Notes: generated from the sequence alone by a model not told the origin. A stretch of DNA of 64,000 bases from Saccharomycopsis malanga (GCA_004014935.1 CP025323.1:2294001-2358000), one strand, 5' to 3'; positions 32,201-43,104 are shown, counted from the first letter of the stretch. Numbers and translations are program-made.

Positions 32201-32690
32201 TTATCTGCTTTCTGTCTTAGATTCCTTTACTGCTTTTATTTTTTATAATATATATTTCAATGTAATATTAAAATGGTTTTGTATTCAAAGTAGAATGAGT
32301 AGCTGACTGTATAAAAAGGAATAGAGAAGTTAGAAAAAGAGATCGGAACGAGTGCAATTCCCAAAGAGTTAATCGAGGTTCTTGCCCATAGGATTAGACG
32401 CATATAGGAGCTGTCATACAATTTCTTATATATCTAACATCTGATTTACACTTTGGCCTATATGCAGCTCATATTATATTTTTTCGAAACGATATCACCT
32501 TATGAAATTTGCATTTACTAGCTAAATAGCATACAAATAATATAGCTAGCTTGATGGATTAACAACTCGCATGTCATGTTGAAACCTTGCACCAACATAA
32601 AACATCCACGTGACATTTCTTCTCTTTTCGAGCCACTCATCGTATAGAAATTTTCATCCAAAAAGTCATCGGCGTGGCCGGGTTGTCAGC

Positions 32691-32774
32691 GCCTCCTTAG
32701 TATAGAGGTTTAGTACGCCCCACTCGTATTTAATAGACATGGGGAGATCATCGGTTCAAATCCGATAGGAGGCA
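32691..32774 (+). tRNA. tRNA-Thr (anticodon CGT) with 10-nt intron
   Basis: Cloverleaf: acceptor GCCTCCT pairs with AGGAGGC, discriminator A. D arm GTATAGAGGTTTAGTAC. Anticodon stem CCCCA/TGGGG encloses CT-CGT-A, a 10-nt intron (about 32729-32738) after position 37, and A. T arm ATCGG-TTCAAAT-CCGAT. Box A TAGTATAGAGG and box B GGTTCAAATCC are good, and a run of eight T or more follows. CGT reads ACG (threonine). Confidence 0.93.
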
Positions 32775-33949
32775 CTTTTTTTTTCAATTTTTTTTATTTG
32801 TAAATTTTTCAATATTTGTTTTGATACATCGCTGAATGGTACTATTGATGTGATATATCAAATGCTTTGGCAAGTTTGTATAAGAAACAGCAGTTGGTTT
32901 TAACCCAGTCTAGACATTTTGGTATATACACTTAGGATATAGAACTTTTGAGGAGAAAGTCGTAATATGTTAGTAAATAATATTAACATTTGCATTTTAT
33001 TGGCCTATATACATTTTCCTTGTCGTTTTAAACAGCTCGTAATCAGTTTTTAATAAGTATTATTCAAAATTTTGATCATATTTTTTTGTTGGCCGATTTA
33101 CTCAGACTGAAAATAATAGAATAATTAACTTTTTTTTTTCCAGAGCCTTTAGTTAGTTTTACACTCATTTTCAAAACATTTCTTATAAATAATGTCGTAC
33201 TGCTTAGCTCTGATTTAAGCAGCAAATTCTATGACAAGATTTGCAACAATGATGGAACTTGAATTAGACTCTTATCAACAGAAATGTTTTTATATATTCT
33301 TTACGGTGTAAATTTACATATATTTATATATTCATGGGTGACGGCTAATTGTAATTTTACTGCAGTCATCTATTCCAATCACTATTTGATATATTTTGTC
33401 TATCTTTGGGTTATATATTATTTATACTGCTATTTTACTGTGAATCAACTCAAAATAGCTATTGAGTGCTGCTCAAACCACTCTTGCACATATAAATTAC
33501 ACTTTTCAAATCCGATACATACCTATGCTTTGAAAGAAGGAATGTACAGATATCGGTCTTTTTATTTGATCATAAAAACCAAGGACAGTGTCTGGGACTT
33601 GTCCCAACGTTGTGACACTAAAAATACAAGATGTCTTGGTGTGAGTCCAGAGGGCCCAGTGGCTTCAAAGTAGTGGGCAAATTGCAGAATTACAATTTGT
33701 TTAGAAAGGATAACTATACATTGTTGAGGCCCGGTGTGGATAACAAGCTAAGGCTGTCTTATATAGTGTGAACCTCGCCCAGACTTTTGCTAGCACCAAA
33801 ACATCGTTTTTGTAGTTGACCAGTCTATTTTAAAAATCAGATACAGAACTACATTAGCCAAAGTTGGTTCTTCAAAATCATATTCTACGGCTTCTATAAT
33901 ATATTTACAATGATAATCTACTTTAATCAAATGATGTATATACTCAAAT
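32775..33949. other. AT-rich spacer after tRNA-Thr
   Basis: No gene is supported. A frame at 33284-33673 is AT-driven and shows no family resemblance. A possible scrap of SINE-A head (GAGGGCCCAGTGGCT) lies at about 33648. Confidence 0.4.
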
Positions 33950-34090
33950 AGTATCAGTTACGTATACACGCGCCATGCCTAAGGGAACTTGGTAAAGTCC
34001 TGTTGATCATAATCTTCTCATCATTGAGCCTGCCTGGTCTTTTTCTCTTCTCAGAGAGCACTGGCCAGTGAGCCATACGGTCCAGCGGCT
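33950..34090 (-). repeat. SINE-A copy (short subtype)
   Basis: On the - strand: AGCCGCTGGACCGTATGGCTC, CCAGTGCTCTCTGAGAAG, AAAAAGACCAGGCAGGCTC, GAAGATTATGATCAACAGG, TTTACCAAGTTCCCTTAGGC, GTATACGTAACTGATAC. It belongs to the same deleted subtype as the copy at 14982-15146. Its tail is lost. It lies 40 bp past the HSP42 stop. Confidence 0.85.
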
Positions 34091-34128
34091 AGTTAAATAG
34101 TATGGCGATACAAGCGCCCACTACCAAC

Positions 34129-35502
34129 TCATAAGGGAATATGGACCTGGTTCAAGTCGTCACTATACTTGGAGACCCGCAAAGTAAGAATTCCGTCCTT
34201 GTAATGTGTTTCAATATCTCTTTCGTTGACCCTAGGCGCTGGCGGCAACGGGATGGACCTCTCAAACTTTCCCATTGGGCGCTCCGAAACACGGATGTTT
34301 TCCTTATAGTATTCCTCAGGATACTTTCTGATCTGGCCTTTTACAAGTAACATGTATTTGTCAAAGTCGAAAACGACCTCGATCTCGTCCTTGGACGCGC
34401 CGGGAAGGGAGATGTTGATGACGTACTCCTCGGAGAACTCTAGGACGTCAATTGGCGGGCAAACGCCTAGCTGTTTTGACTGAACTTCAGCTGGATCTAT
34501 GCTGGTAAAGTCGTAGAGAAAGTTTTTTCTGTAGCGTGCTCGAGTCTTTAGTTCCTTACGCAACATGTTCTTAGGGTCGTATCTACGAAGCACCCTGTCC
34601 AAGGCACTATTGTCCTTGCTACGAGACAGAATCGACGACAACGACGACTTACGGCTAATAATACGGTCCAACTCGTTGTCGAGATCCTCGTCACTCAACT
34701 CGAGTTCCGAGTCAACCGCGCTATCGGACACGTCATCATAATCATCGTCCGACGCGCCCTCTTCATACCCACTACGATGCGCACGTTTGGCTTCCTTGGC
34801 TCGCCGCATTTGAACACTTTGGATCAACTGCGGCAACCCAGGCGGAGGTTGCGACGGCTGCCCCGTCATATACAAATACATTTGATACTGTGCTTTATTC
34901 CCAAGACTCGAAAATAACACCTTGAGCTCGTCAGGCAACTGTTTGAAAAAAAGCTGCATTTGATGCTGGAAAACCAGCGCATAAAACACATCTTCTTGTT
35001 CATTTGCTTTACTGGTGGAAGGCTGTGGTTGCGTCGGAATTCCTTGTGGATTGTAGGGGTATGGATATTGTTGAGGGTACGCATTCCATTGGCCTGGAAC
35101 CTGGGACTGCGGAAAACCGGGCTGGGAGAAACCGGGCTGCGGAAACCCATTCTGCGGGAAACCTTGTTGCGGAAAACCGGGCTGGGAAAATCCGGACTGC
35201 GGAAAACCGGACTGTGGGAACCCATTCTGCGGAAACCCATTCTGCGGAAAACCTTGCTGTGGGAACCCATTCTGCTGAAAACCTTGTTGCGGAAACGTTT
35301 GAGAAGATGCTTGAGCAAACCCCTTCTGCCCTTGTTGCTGTTGTTGCTGCTGAAAGAATTGAGACTGCGCGTCTGCCGGACCCGGACCCGGACCAGCTGG
35401 CGAGGATTGCGGTGCTTTAAAGCCAGACGCTTTTCTCAGATGGCCTCGCGACTGGCCTGCAAAGTTTCCTGAGAAACCACGCGGCATCTGCTGATGGAAC
35501 AT
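34129..35502 (-). CDS. HSP42: Small heat-shock protein Hsp42
   Basis: Cytosolic small heat-shock chaperone that collects misfolded proteins into peripheral aggregates. The first true ATG ([17 protein letters not shown]) gives 457 residues, longer than yeast Hsp42 (375). Residues about 50-160 are a prion-like Gln/Asn/Phe/Gly/Pro domain: a poly-Gln run, then about fifteen tandem hexapeptides of the form (Q/N/S)(N/P/Q/S)GFPQ. An acidic, Ser-rich central part ([21 protein letters not shown]) corresponds to the yeast intrinsically disordered domain. The alpha-crystallin domain lies at the C-terminus ([74 protein letters not shown]), ending with the IPL-type tail VHIPL. The coding of the hexapeptides is itself a minisatellite (about 35100-35290). 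Confidence 0.94.
   Translation of the reverse strand: MFHQQMPRGFSGNFAGQSRGHLRKASGFKAPQSSPAGPGPGPADAQSQFFQQQQQQQGQKGFAQASSQTFPQQGFQQNGFPQQGFPQNGFPQNGFPQSGFPQSGFSQPGFPQQGFPQNGFPQPGFSQPGFPQSQVPGQWNAYPQQYPYPYNPQGIPTQPQPSTSKANEQEDVFYALVFQHQMQLFFKQLPDELKVLFSSLGNKAQYQMYLYMTGQPSQPPPGLPQLIQSVQMRRAKEAKRAHRSGYEEGASDDDYDDVSDSAVDSELELSDEDLDNELDRIISRKSSLSSILSRSKDNSALDRVLRRYDPKNMLRKELKTRARYRKNFLYDFTSIDPAEVQSKQLGVCPPIDVLEFSEEYVINISLPGASKDEIEVVFDFDKYMLLVKGQIRKYPEEYYKENIRVSERPMGKFERSIPLPPAPRVNERDIETHYKDGILTLRVSKYSDDLNQVHIPL
35100..35290 (-). repeat. Coding minisatellite in HSP42
   Basis: Tandem 18-bp units of the type GGAAACCCATTCTGCGG or GGAAAACCGGGCTGGG (+ strand) encode the Q-x-GFPQ hexapeptides. Confidence 0.9.
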
Positions 35503-35924
35503 GTTCAAAATGTAAAATTATCTGGTATCTTAATATATGCTGTATAATCTGGCGTACGTTCGCAAAACTTTAAAAGCAGTGGTCCATTCTTCTGAGCACA
35601 TACAATGGCATAAGAATTCAAAACATGCCACACAATTGCAGTCAGCATTTCTTATAAACAAATCATAGTCTCGACTGGTTCTAACCTCGTCTAATACTAA
35701 GGAAGGCATGCGTGGCGCGTGTGATTAATGCATATCGTGGCACACTAAACTACACGTGACAAATGCATTTTCATGTCATAATGCACGTGATACATGCATT
35801 TTTCATCACATGTACGCACCGCATTATGCAGCAGCCTCAAAGACATTAAAATGAGTTTAGCAGGAAAGCGTATCTATTAAACTATGGAAATACAATATAA
35901 GAAGAGCAAAAGCTAATGCAATAA
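35503..35924. promoter_or_regulatory. HSP42 promoter / TFC7-like 3' region
   Basis: About 420 bp rich in CACGTG-less half words: CACGTGA, ACATGCATTTT and ATGCAT recur (about 35700-35835). This suggests clustered bHLH or GCAT-type factor sites. No gene. Confidence 0.4.
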
Positions 35925-36815
35925 TTAATGCGAAAAGTTCAAAGGATTATTTGACTGTTGTTTTTTTATTTCTTTTTCTTTTTTCCGTGCTTCAATGTCT
36001 TCTTTGGAACCTGCGACGTGCTGCGAGGTTGCAAAATGCCAGCCCATTTCACCCCCTTCTGAAAGAAAGTCCGTGTTGCCAACATAACCGACGGCCCACA
36101 TATTCTTGTCTATGTAGTAGTACAGGTCCAACGAGCAAGTACTTGCGTCAATTCTGGTGGAGACGCCGTCACCACCATGTTCTGGAAGAAGAAACTGACC
36201 CGTATTTTGGTACCCAAGAAGGGCCATACCTAGAGCTATTTTGGTAGCTGCATGGCTGACCAACATGACAGTGTCCACATTAGGAAATTGTTTTTCAAAT
36301 TTGGGAAAGAATGCCTCCCAAAAGCGCTGGCAACGCTTGAATATGTCTGACGTGTCCTCCCCGGAGTGGGACGGCACAACAGTGTCCCACAGCCATTTGT
36401 TGGACACGTTGGGGAAGAAGCGGTGGAGCTCTTCAATACGGGGCGGTTCCGGAATGGGACCTCGGTTCGGCTTATACCATTCCCCGATGCCCTGCTCGAG
36501 GAAGATTGGAACACCAAGCGCCTCAGAAGTTGGATACGCAGTCTCGACGCACCGGTAAAAGGGGCTGGAGAAAATGACCTGTGGCTTATGATGAGTTGCG
36601 GAACCTGCAAGGAACGCAGCAAGTTCTTTCGCCTGGTCCACTCCGTGGGGCGCCAACGGTGGATCACACTCGCGTCCCGTGGGATGTGGTGGTGGGTACG
36701 GTAACCAATCAGAACGATACCCATGTCTCACTATGTAAATGTTCCGAAGTGTCATTTTGGAGCTGGACAGCACACTCCCCAACCTTACTATGGATAATTT
36801 TTGGTATGCACCCAT
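35925..36815 (-). CDS. Phosphoglycerate-mutase-fold protein, YNL108C/Tfc7 family
   Basis: Histidine-phosphatase (PGM-like) protein. The 296-residue frame starts MGAYQKLSIV, but the conserved part begins at the internal Met21 (MTLRNIYIVRHGYRSDWLP, at 36755), and either may be used. The RHG catalytic motif (residues 30-32 of the long form), the PTGRECDPPLAPHGVDQAKE block, SSPFYRCVETAYPTSEALG, EWYKPNRG and the second histidine in MLVSHAATKIALG are all present. S. cerevisiae has two such proteins, the short YNL108C and Tfc7, whose N-terminal half is the tau55 subunit of TFIIIC. The length and the lack of a large C-terminal extension fit YNL108C, but a single-copy ancestor could serve as Tfc7. The end is Lys/Glu-rich. 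Confidence 0.85.
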   Translation of the reverse strand: MGAYQKLSIVRLGSVLSSSKMTLRNIYIVRHGYRSDWLPYPPPHPTGRECDPPLAPHGVDQAKELAAFLAGSATHHKPQVIFSSPFYRCVETAYPTSEALGVPIFLEQGIGEWYKPNRGPIPEPPRIEELHRFFPNVSNKWLWDTVVPSHSGEDTSDIFKRCQRFWEAFFPKFEKQFPNVDTVMLVSHAATKIALGMALLGYQNTGQFLLPEHGGDGVSTRIDASTCSLDLYYYIDKNMWAVGYVGNTDFLSEGGEMGWHFATSQHVAGSKEDIEARKKEKEIKKQQSNNPLNFSH

Positions 36816-37135
36816 CCAACACCAGAAATAAAAAGTAGGGAAATGTGCTTTTGTTTGACACTGTTCTAGTCAAACTTGCATATTAAATCAGCAACTGTCC
36901 CACCGAAATATCTGTAAGAGTGCGATTAGCAAGAGTGCTATTAGTAGGAGTGTGCGATTAGCAAGACTGACTGTACCATCAGCAGATGTAGAAGGTTGTG
37001 CATGCATGCATTCCATTCATACATGTACGCACGTGAGGATTGCGCCCGCCCCCCTTAGTCCGTGGTGAACGGAATATTCATGTATGGGCAATTAATGCAA
37101 AATGTCCAGGTGGAGTGGAGTGGTGGTTGGTACTG

Positions 37136-37142
37136 TATAAAA
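37136..37142 (+). promoter_or_regulatory. TATA box of TPI1
   Basis: TATAAAA in GTACTGTATAAAAGGTGAG, about 112 bp before the ATG, with a pyrimidine-rich tract (37178-37192) in between, as in strongly expressed yeast glycolytic genes. Confidence 0.65.
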
Positions 37143-37253
37143 GGTGAGAATTAGAACGCAATTCTTGAACAATTATATTCTTTTTTTTTTCCTTCGAGCA
37201 TCAAAACATTTCAATATCACAAAATATATATAATAAATCATTGAATTACAAAT

Positions 37254-38067
37254 ATGGTGAGTAGTATATACGATATGCATTGCATTGCTTGACTTCAATG
37301 TCCCACATATTAACAAGCAGGCACGTACATTTTTTGTTGGAGGAAACTTCAAAATGAACGGCTCACTTGAGTCTGTTAAAACTATTGTGGATCGGTTAAA
37401 TGAAGCTAATTTGTCACCAAATGCTGAAGTGGTGATTGCCCCACCTGCTCCGTATCTTTATTGGGCTGTGCAACACAACAAAAAGGCTCCACAGGTGGAA
37501 ATTGCAGCACAGAATGCATGGGATAAGGCATCTGGCGCATATACCGGGGAAATTTCGGTGGAAGCCCTTAAGGATGTCGGTGCTAAATGGGTGATTCTCG
37601 GTCATTCCGAACGTAGAACCATTCTTAAAGAGACGGATGACTTTGTTGCCTCCAAGACCAAGTTTGCATTGGATAATGGCGTCAAAGTCATCTTATGCAT
37701 TGGCGAGACATTGGAAGAAAGAAAAGCCAACATCACGCTGCAGGTGAATGCACGTCAATTGGATGCCGTGGCAAAGGTCGTCAAGGACTGGTCAAATGTC
37801 GTTGTCGCATACGAACCGGTCTGGGCTATTGGAACCGGTTTAGCCGCCACCCCGGAAGATGCCGAGGAGACACACGTGACTATTAGAAAACACTTGGCTG
37901 ACATAATTGGCGCTGACCAGGCTGAGAAGATTAGAATCTTGTATGGAGGCTCTGTCAACGGTAAAAACAGCGCCTCTTTCAAAGACAAGGCTAATATTGA
38001 CGGCTTTTTGGTTGGAGGCGCTTCTTTGAAACCGGAATTTGTTGACATTGTCAACTCTAGAGATTGA
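37254..38067 (+). CDS. TPI1: Triosephosphate isomerase (intron directly after ATG)
   Basis: Glycolytic interconversion of dihydroxyacetone phosphate and glyceraldehyde 3-phosphate in the cytosol. Exon 1 is only the ATG (37254-37256). A 64-nt intron (37257-37320) has donor GTGAGT, branch TATTAAC and acceptor AAGCAG. Exon 2 (37321-38067) continues [19 protein letters not shown], giving 249 residues. Catalytic and binding features are NFKMN (Lys), ILGHSERR (His), [16 protein letters not shown] (Glu and the mobile loop) and [11 protein letters not shown]. Reading without splicing would need a non-ATG start inside the intron. A CTG codon in [10 protein letters not shown] falls at a conserved Leu position, which supports standard decoding of CTG. 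Confidence 0.96.
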
Positions 38068-38384
38068 TTATTATTTATCATTATGTCATCGTTTAATATG
38101 CAATTTATAATAATGATTAGGTAATTGATTGTTAGTAAAATGTGATTTATCATGTAATGGGTTAATAATGTTGGTTATTAGGATAATGTAAATATTGGCT
38201 ACTAATATGTAAAAGCATTGATATCGGTGATTAATACGTAATAATCTCATGAATTATAAGTCATTAAAGCAAATTATAACTAATCTATTGAGGAAACATA
38301 ATTATCTAATAAAGAGAATACATAATTCTAAATAAATAATCTTTTTAAAAAGTATAAAAAGAATAAATAATTCTAGGTAAATTA

Positions 38385-38453
38385 CAGAATTTTGGCTTAA
38401 TCGGTAAAGCATGCCACTCATAATGGTTGTATAGAGACTGAAACTCTGTACAT
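38385..38453 (+). pseudogene. Possible degenerate tRNA-Met-like relic
   Basis: TTTGGCTTAATCGGTAAAGC resembles a D arm with box A. GCCA-CTCATAA-TGGT folds as an anticodon arm with CAT, and AGAG-ACTGAAA-CTCT as a T arm. No acceptor stem pairs and box B is poor, so it would not be functional. Confidence 0.3.
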
Positions 38454-38587
38454 CTAGAAATAGAGAATGTTGCAAATTGTAAATTTAATTCTTTAACACT
38501 ATTTCTTATGGTGTAAATATGTAGTATTGTTTACTCTCCAATTTGGAAATGTTCTTTTTATTTTATTGAATTTGTTAGACTCTTACT

Positions 38588-38712
38588 TAATGCGTAATAA
38601 CTCATTATTACTAGTGATCAGTATGTAATAACTTATTAATATCGATGATTAGTATGTAACAACTTATTGATATTGATGATTAGTGTGTTGTAACTTATTA
38701 ACAGTGGTGATA
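38588..38712. repeat. Imperfect tandem repeat of about 36 bp
   Basis: Three to four units contain TTATTAATATCGATGATTAG and TATGTAATAAC variants. A single related unit lies at about 38218-38250. Confidence 0.65.
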
Positions 38713-40161
38713 AGCGGCCATTTTTGATAATTTAAAAGGTTTTGTTATTTAATATATGATATGATGTGAATGAGTTGTATTAGTTATAAATTGGGGTGTG
38801 CTTTGAGTTTTGGTAGCTGCTATACTGCAGGGTGGTCAATTTACATGTAATTTGAGTTGTATTATCTAGTATTTAGTCTGGCTTGTCTTTGGAAATTGCT
38901 ATAATTTATTTATATTGGCTACAAGTTGGGGCACCCGTGGATTTTTGGCAATTTCCTTACTTTAAATTGGCAAGAATTAGCTACTAATAAAATTATACTT
39001 TAGTAATTGATATAATGGCCGCTGGGCTAGTTACATTATCAAAGTATACTTTAAATCCTAGTAATGGAAAGATGAGTGTGTATGGCAATATATCGCTTTT
39101 ATATATAATGTTCACTGAGAAACGTGATGATATGATTATGAATCCTTTAAGCCTGATTTCCACAGATTTGTAATAGCTCAAAACTCAATTAAGTTTAATG
39201 CTTTCTACTAGTTTTGGAAATGTGCACTACATGTTCTGACATACTTGAATGAATCAAATTGCCGATTACAAATAGTAATCATTTTACAATATTACAAATT
39301 ATAATTACCAATCAATTGGAGCGCCGAATGCTTCAAGAATAAAACTTATCCTTTTGTTCAGAATTAAAAAGCTCTGAAATGTTTTTTTTTCCGCATAGTT
39401 TTGCTAGGCCGAAGAAATTCAACGTTGCATTTGTATCATCATATAAAAGTATAAGTTTTACTCCATTGAAACAATCCGCGCTCATCTTCTGGTTGTGACA
39501 TCCCCTGGTCCCCACACTAGCAACACTAGACAACAATACCCTTATTGTAATATTCACTGTTTCTAGTGGCAGGACCAGGCTGTCTCACACATTGTAGCTC
39601 AGCCGCTTAGTGCTAAGTAGTGAAAAGAAATGAAGAAGAGTAAAGTGAAAAAAAATTTTTCACCTCTATTTATAGTTTTTTTGAAAAATTTACAGTATTA
39701 CCCGGAATCAAATATATATAGGGATAATAGGCTTGATCTAGTTAAGCTAGGTTGTATTTTAACTGGCTATTGAGAGCAGTTAGAGGATGTAAATGAGGTT
39801 TGTAGTTGATCTCTTTTTAAGATGTACAGTTGCAGGTATATGTAGTTAAATGGCAACTGTTCTAACAGTGGGTAGTTTTGTCATTGAGCCTATGATTTAA
39901 TATGTGCAACTTGTAAATGGGTAGATACGGCTGTTTGAATAAATTAAAAAGTAGTTTGCTCTTTTCATGTCATGGTGCTATCCTAAAGCAGTATCAAGAT
40001 GGGGAGTGTCTGTTCAAGTGCTACTGATTGGCAAAGGAGAATAGGTGGTTAACATTAAGCAACACTCATTTTGACAACTCTTACGAGGTGAAATGTTACA
40101 AAGATAAAGTTGGAAGTACCGAAATAAAAGTGACTGAATAATAAAGGTGAATAAGTAAGGG

Positions 40162-40396
40162 TGTATCATTGGTGCCCAACTGCTATATTCTTCGAGTGCT
40201 AAGCTTTTATTGATTAAATACATTTGATTTCATTAATTTTTATTTATTTTGTTTACAATTACTCCCCTCGGTTCATTTTACCAATTCTTATTGGCTAGAG
40301 TTGGTGGGTATTCTACTTATATTAGAGTTCTTCCATTCTTTTATAGCCAGTGATGTTAGCCCATTCTCAGTTTAATACAAACCATCTTAATATACA
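40162..40396 (-). mobile_element. Solo LTR (shortened copy)
   Basis: LTR fossil of the same family as 42463-42889. On the - strand it runs from TGTATATTAAGATGG to ACCAATGATACA, with the family words AGCCAATAAGAATTGGTAA and CATTCTCAG (opposite strand) inside. It is shorter than the other copies and the flanking 5-mers (AAGGG, AAAAG) agree only partly. It is an old, non-coding solo LTR. Confidence 0.7.
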
Positions 40397-40704
40397 AAAA
40401 GTAGGACTAAAGATTTCTTAAAAATAAAAATGTATACACAGATTTACAATTTTCACACATTTTTGAAACCTATACACATTTGCAAACATACTAAGAGAAT
40501 TGCTAATAAAGGCATTAAATACAACTATATCAAATATTTTGAAAACCCACTAAAATGGTACCACTAGTTATGAGCCCTCCCTAGTGATACGCAGGTGAAA
40601 AATGAGATCTGAACATGTGAATATAGAGAAGAGTAAACAATATAAAACAGGTTTTGGAAACGATTAGATTGGGCGAATGATTTTTTGGCAATCTTTTGTG
40701 AGAC

Positions 40705-42432
40705 ATGATGAAAACTCCTACAAAAAAGAGGCAGAATGAAGCAGAAGCAGAGGAGATATTTCTGTCTGCGTCTAAGAGAAGAGATGGAGTGATGAATCTT
40801 TCACCATCAACATGTACGCCGTCTTCACCGGGTTTTAGAACCGGCCAACAGTCGGGTAATCCGGAGATAGGACGTGCAGAGGAGAGTGTGGGTGTACGGG
40901 CGTCGGCGATAAGACGAGGGATTATCAAGATTGACCCAGTAACTGGGAAGGTGTCGCCATTGAAGAGTTCCCCAGGGAGGTCGAGAGCGAGCTATGATTT
41001 TGATAGGATAGCTCGGCGAAGAGCGCTTTTAGCAACAAATTCGAAGCTTGATCCATTTGACCGGGATTTGGATGATCTTTCTGAGGATGACGTAGCGTTT
41101 GCTGAGAAGATCATCGAGGAATCGTTCGAGGACTCGCCGGTGAAGCGGCGTCTTTCTACGCCTACAAACAAACGGTTGCTCAACTTCAACCTCAGTGATG
41201 CTGACGAGGACCATGTATTTGAAACAGTAGACGGTCTTCCGTTCTCCGAGACTCCTATTCCATCGCCTGGCCAGGAGAAGAAAATCCTTGAAGAGTACAG
41301 TAAATCGCATGGGCTTGTAAGCGACACCTTGTTTGTAGATGGGCCAGAAGGGTATTTTGAACAGCACAAGTTCAAAGGGAAGCCGTCTGGAAACACCATG
41401 GCACACGCACCGGCTTTGGAGTATGAAAGTTTCACGAGTTTATTCCGGCTTACCGAGTTTCTCTACTACAACGAACGGTCCACGTTGAAAAACAATTATC
41501 GTAGCATGTTCACCCAGTACTACTATGAGCTCTCGCAGGGCTTCAGTCTCTGTTTCTACGGGGTTGGGTCAAAGCGTCGTGTCATCCAGCAGTACGTAGA
41601 CGAATTTCTTTTGAATGTAGTGGATTGTCCTGTGCTTGTTGTCAACGGCTATAACACTGCGACCACCATCAAGACTGTAGTGAAACAGATGATACAATTG
41701 ATACTTGCTGCCACGTCATCTAACAACCACACTGTCAAGTTCCCGACCTCTCCTTTTGAGGCTGTTCCCATGTTGACAAAACATCTAGCGCAGTACTCGC
41801 AAACATCGCACGACAGCCTGCTCAAACTTGTTGTCGTAGTCCACAACATCGACGGCGACTCCTTGCGTTCAGATAAAGTCCAGTCCTTGCTAGCGCAAAT
41901 AGCTTCTCTCAAGCAAATATGGCTAATAGCTTCCGTAGACAACATCAATGCTCCTGTATTGTGGGACTCTGCCAAATCGTTGCTCTTCAACTTTGCTTGG
42001 CACGACCTCACCACTTATGACTCGTACGTCCTCGAAAACGGATTCCGCGACGTTCTCTCAGCAGGAAAGTCGGGCCAGAACTGGGCCGTCCAAGGTGCCA
42101 AATACGTCTTGTCCAGTTTGACCCAAAACGCTAGAAACTTGTACCGTGTTCTAGTCTCAAACCAGCTCCAGGCAATCCAAGACAGCATGGACACAAGACT
42201 CGACAAACAGTTTGGCTCCGTCAACAACGGCATTGAGTTCAAAATGCTTTACAACTTGTGTGTAGAAGAGTTTATAGCAAGCAACGAAATCAGTTTCCGT
42301 ATCATGCTCCGAGAATTCATCGAACACGACATGGCAGGTCTTTCAAAAAATAGTGCCGGCACAGAGATTGTATTCGTGCCATTGTCTGTCGAGGAGTTGG
42401 AGAATTTGCTAGTCGAGGAGCTTCTAGAATAG
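40705..42432 (+). CDS. ORC2: Origin recognition complex subunit 2
   Basis: ORC subunit that marks replication origins and loads MCM. The 575-residue protein begins with tandem Met (MMKTPTKKRQNEAEAEE). The disordered N-terminal 220 residues carry many S/T-P sites (LSPSTCTPSSP, FEDSPVKRRLSTPTNKR), consistent with CDK control of Orc2. The conserved domain starts near residue 235: FTSLFRLTEFLYYNERSTLK, YYYELSQGFSLCFYGVGSKR (degenerate AAA+ core), VNGYNTATTIKTVVKQM, VVVVHNIDGDSLRSDKVQSL, IWLIASVDNINAPVLWD and the C-terminal winged-helix part ending LSVEELENLLVEELLE. In S. cerevisiae ORC2 (YBR060C) is next to TRM7; here they are 40 kb apart. Confidence 0.95.
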   Translation: MMKTPTKKRQNEAEAEEIFLSASKRRDGVMNLSPSTCTPSSPGFRTGQQSGNPEIGRAEESVGVRASAIRRGIIKIDPVTGKVSPLKSSPGRSRASYDFDRIARRRALLATNSKLDPFDRDLDDLSEDDVAFAEKIIEESFEDSPVKRRLSTPTNKRLLNFNLSDADEDHVFETVDGLPFSETPIPSPGQEKKILEEYSKSHGLVSDTLFVDGPEGYFEQHKFKGKPSGNTMAHAPALEYESFTSLFRLTEFLYYNERSTLKNNYRSMFTQYYYELSQGFSLCFYGVGSKRRVIQQYVDEFLLNVVDCPVLVVNGYNTATTIKTVVKQMIQLILAATSSNNHTVKFPTSPFEAVPMLTKHLAQYSQTSHDSLLKLVVVVHNIDGDSLRSDKVQSLLAQIASLKQIWLIASVDNINAPVLWDSAKSLLFNFAWHDLTTYDSYVLENGFRDVLSAGKSGQNWAVQGAKYVLSSLTQNARNLYRVLVSNQLQAIQDSMDTRLDKQFGSVNNGIEFKMLYNLCVEEFIASNEISFRIMLREFIEHDMAGLSKNSAGTEIVFVPLSVEELENLLVEELLE

Positions 42433-42462
42433 GTGTGTTCAGCAGCATGATGGCTCTAGTCT

Positions 42463-42889
42463 TGTAATATTAAGATGAGTTTGTATTGATTGGAGAATGG
42501 GTGAAACGTACTTACTGAAAAAGGAAAGGAGAAGACTAAAACGTACTGACTGAAAAAGGAGAAGAGAAGACTAAAACGTGTTGACTATATAAAAAGGAAA
42601 GGAGAAGACTAAAAAAAGGAAGAAACAGAGTCTTAAATACTTGTTAGAACAGGGAGATACCAGAATGGTAATCGAATGTCCTGACGACTGGATAGACTCA
42701 TAAAACAATAAAGAAAAGGGAGGTGACAGGCAATATTGTACATTGACTGATAAACCTAGCCAATAAGAAGATAAGAAAAGAATAGGGCTTGCATCTGTAG
42801 ATGGAGCAAAAATAGAAGACGGGTTAATGTATCTAGTTAATCAAGTCACAGGACTAAAAGCATATAGATATTTTACTACCAATGATACA
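42463..42889 (+). mobile_element. Solo LTR with 5-bp target duplication
   Basis: Retrotransposon LTR fossil, 427 bp, starting TGTAATATTAAG and ending AATGATACA (TG...CA ends), flanked on both sides by AGTCT (42458-42462 and 42890-42894). It contains TATATAAAAAGG as a TATA-like element and a tripled unit of about 38 bp with GAAAAAGGA and AGACTAAAACGT, which makes it longer than its relatives. No internal region is attached. The perfect target duplication argues for moderate age. Confidence 0.88.
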
Positions 42890-43104
42890 AGTCTCCGAAA
42901 CGTGCACTACTATTGCTGGATTTATCGTATTGAAAACTTTTCCACCCTGTCAACCAACAAGTGGCTTTTAATAAATCTGCAAGCGGTGAAAAGTTTATGT
43001 GAAATTGATGGTTTGAATATTGTTGAAAAGCGTTGAGAAATTAAAACTCGATACAATTGATTCAATCATCACACTATTGCAAACAAAACTGGTTTTAAAA
43101 ATGT

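Larger units (their letters stand above)
38068..40161. other. Gene-poor spacer TPI1 to ORC2
   Basis: About 2 kb of AT-rich sequence with a tandem repeat (38588-38712), a possible tRNA relic (38385-38453) and no gene I can support. Confidence 0.45.

Noticed and set aside
33284-33673. 129-codon AT-rich open frame after tRNA-Thr
   Set aside because: Its Tyr/Ile/Phe-heavy composition is what AT-rich non-coding DNA gives, and its end overlaps a SINE-like scrap.
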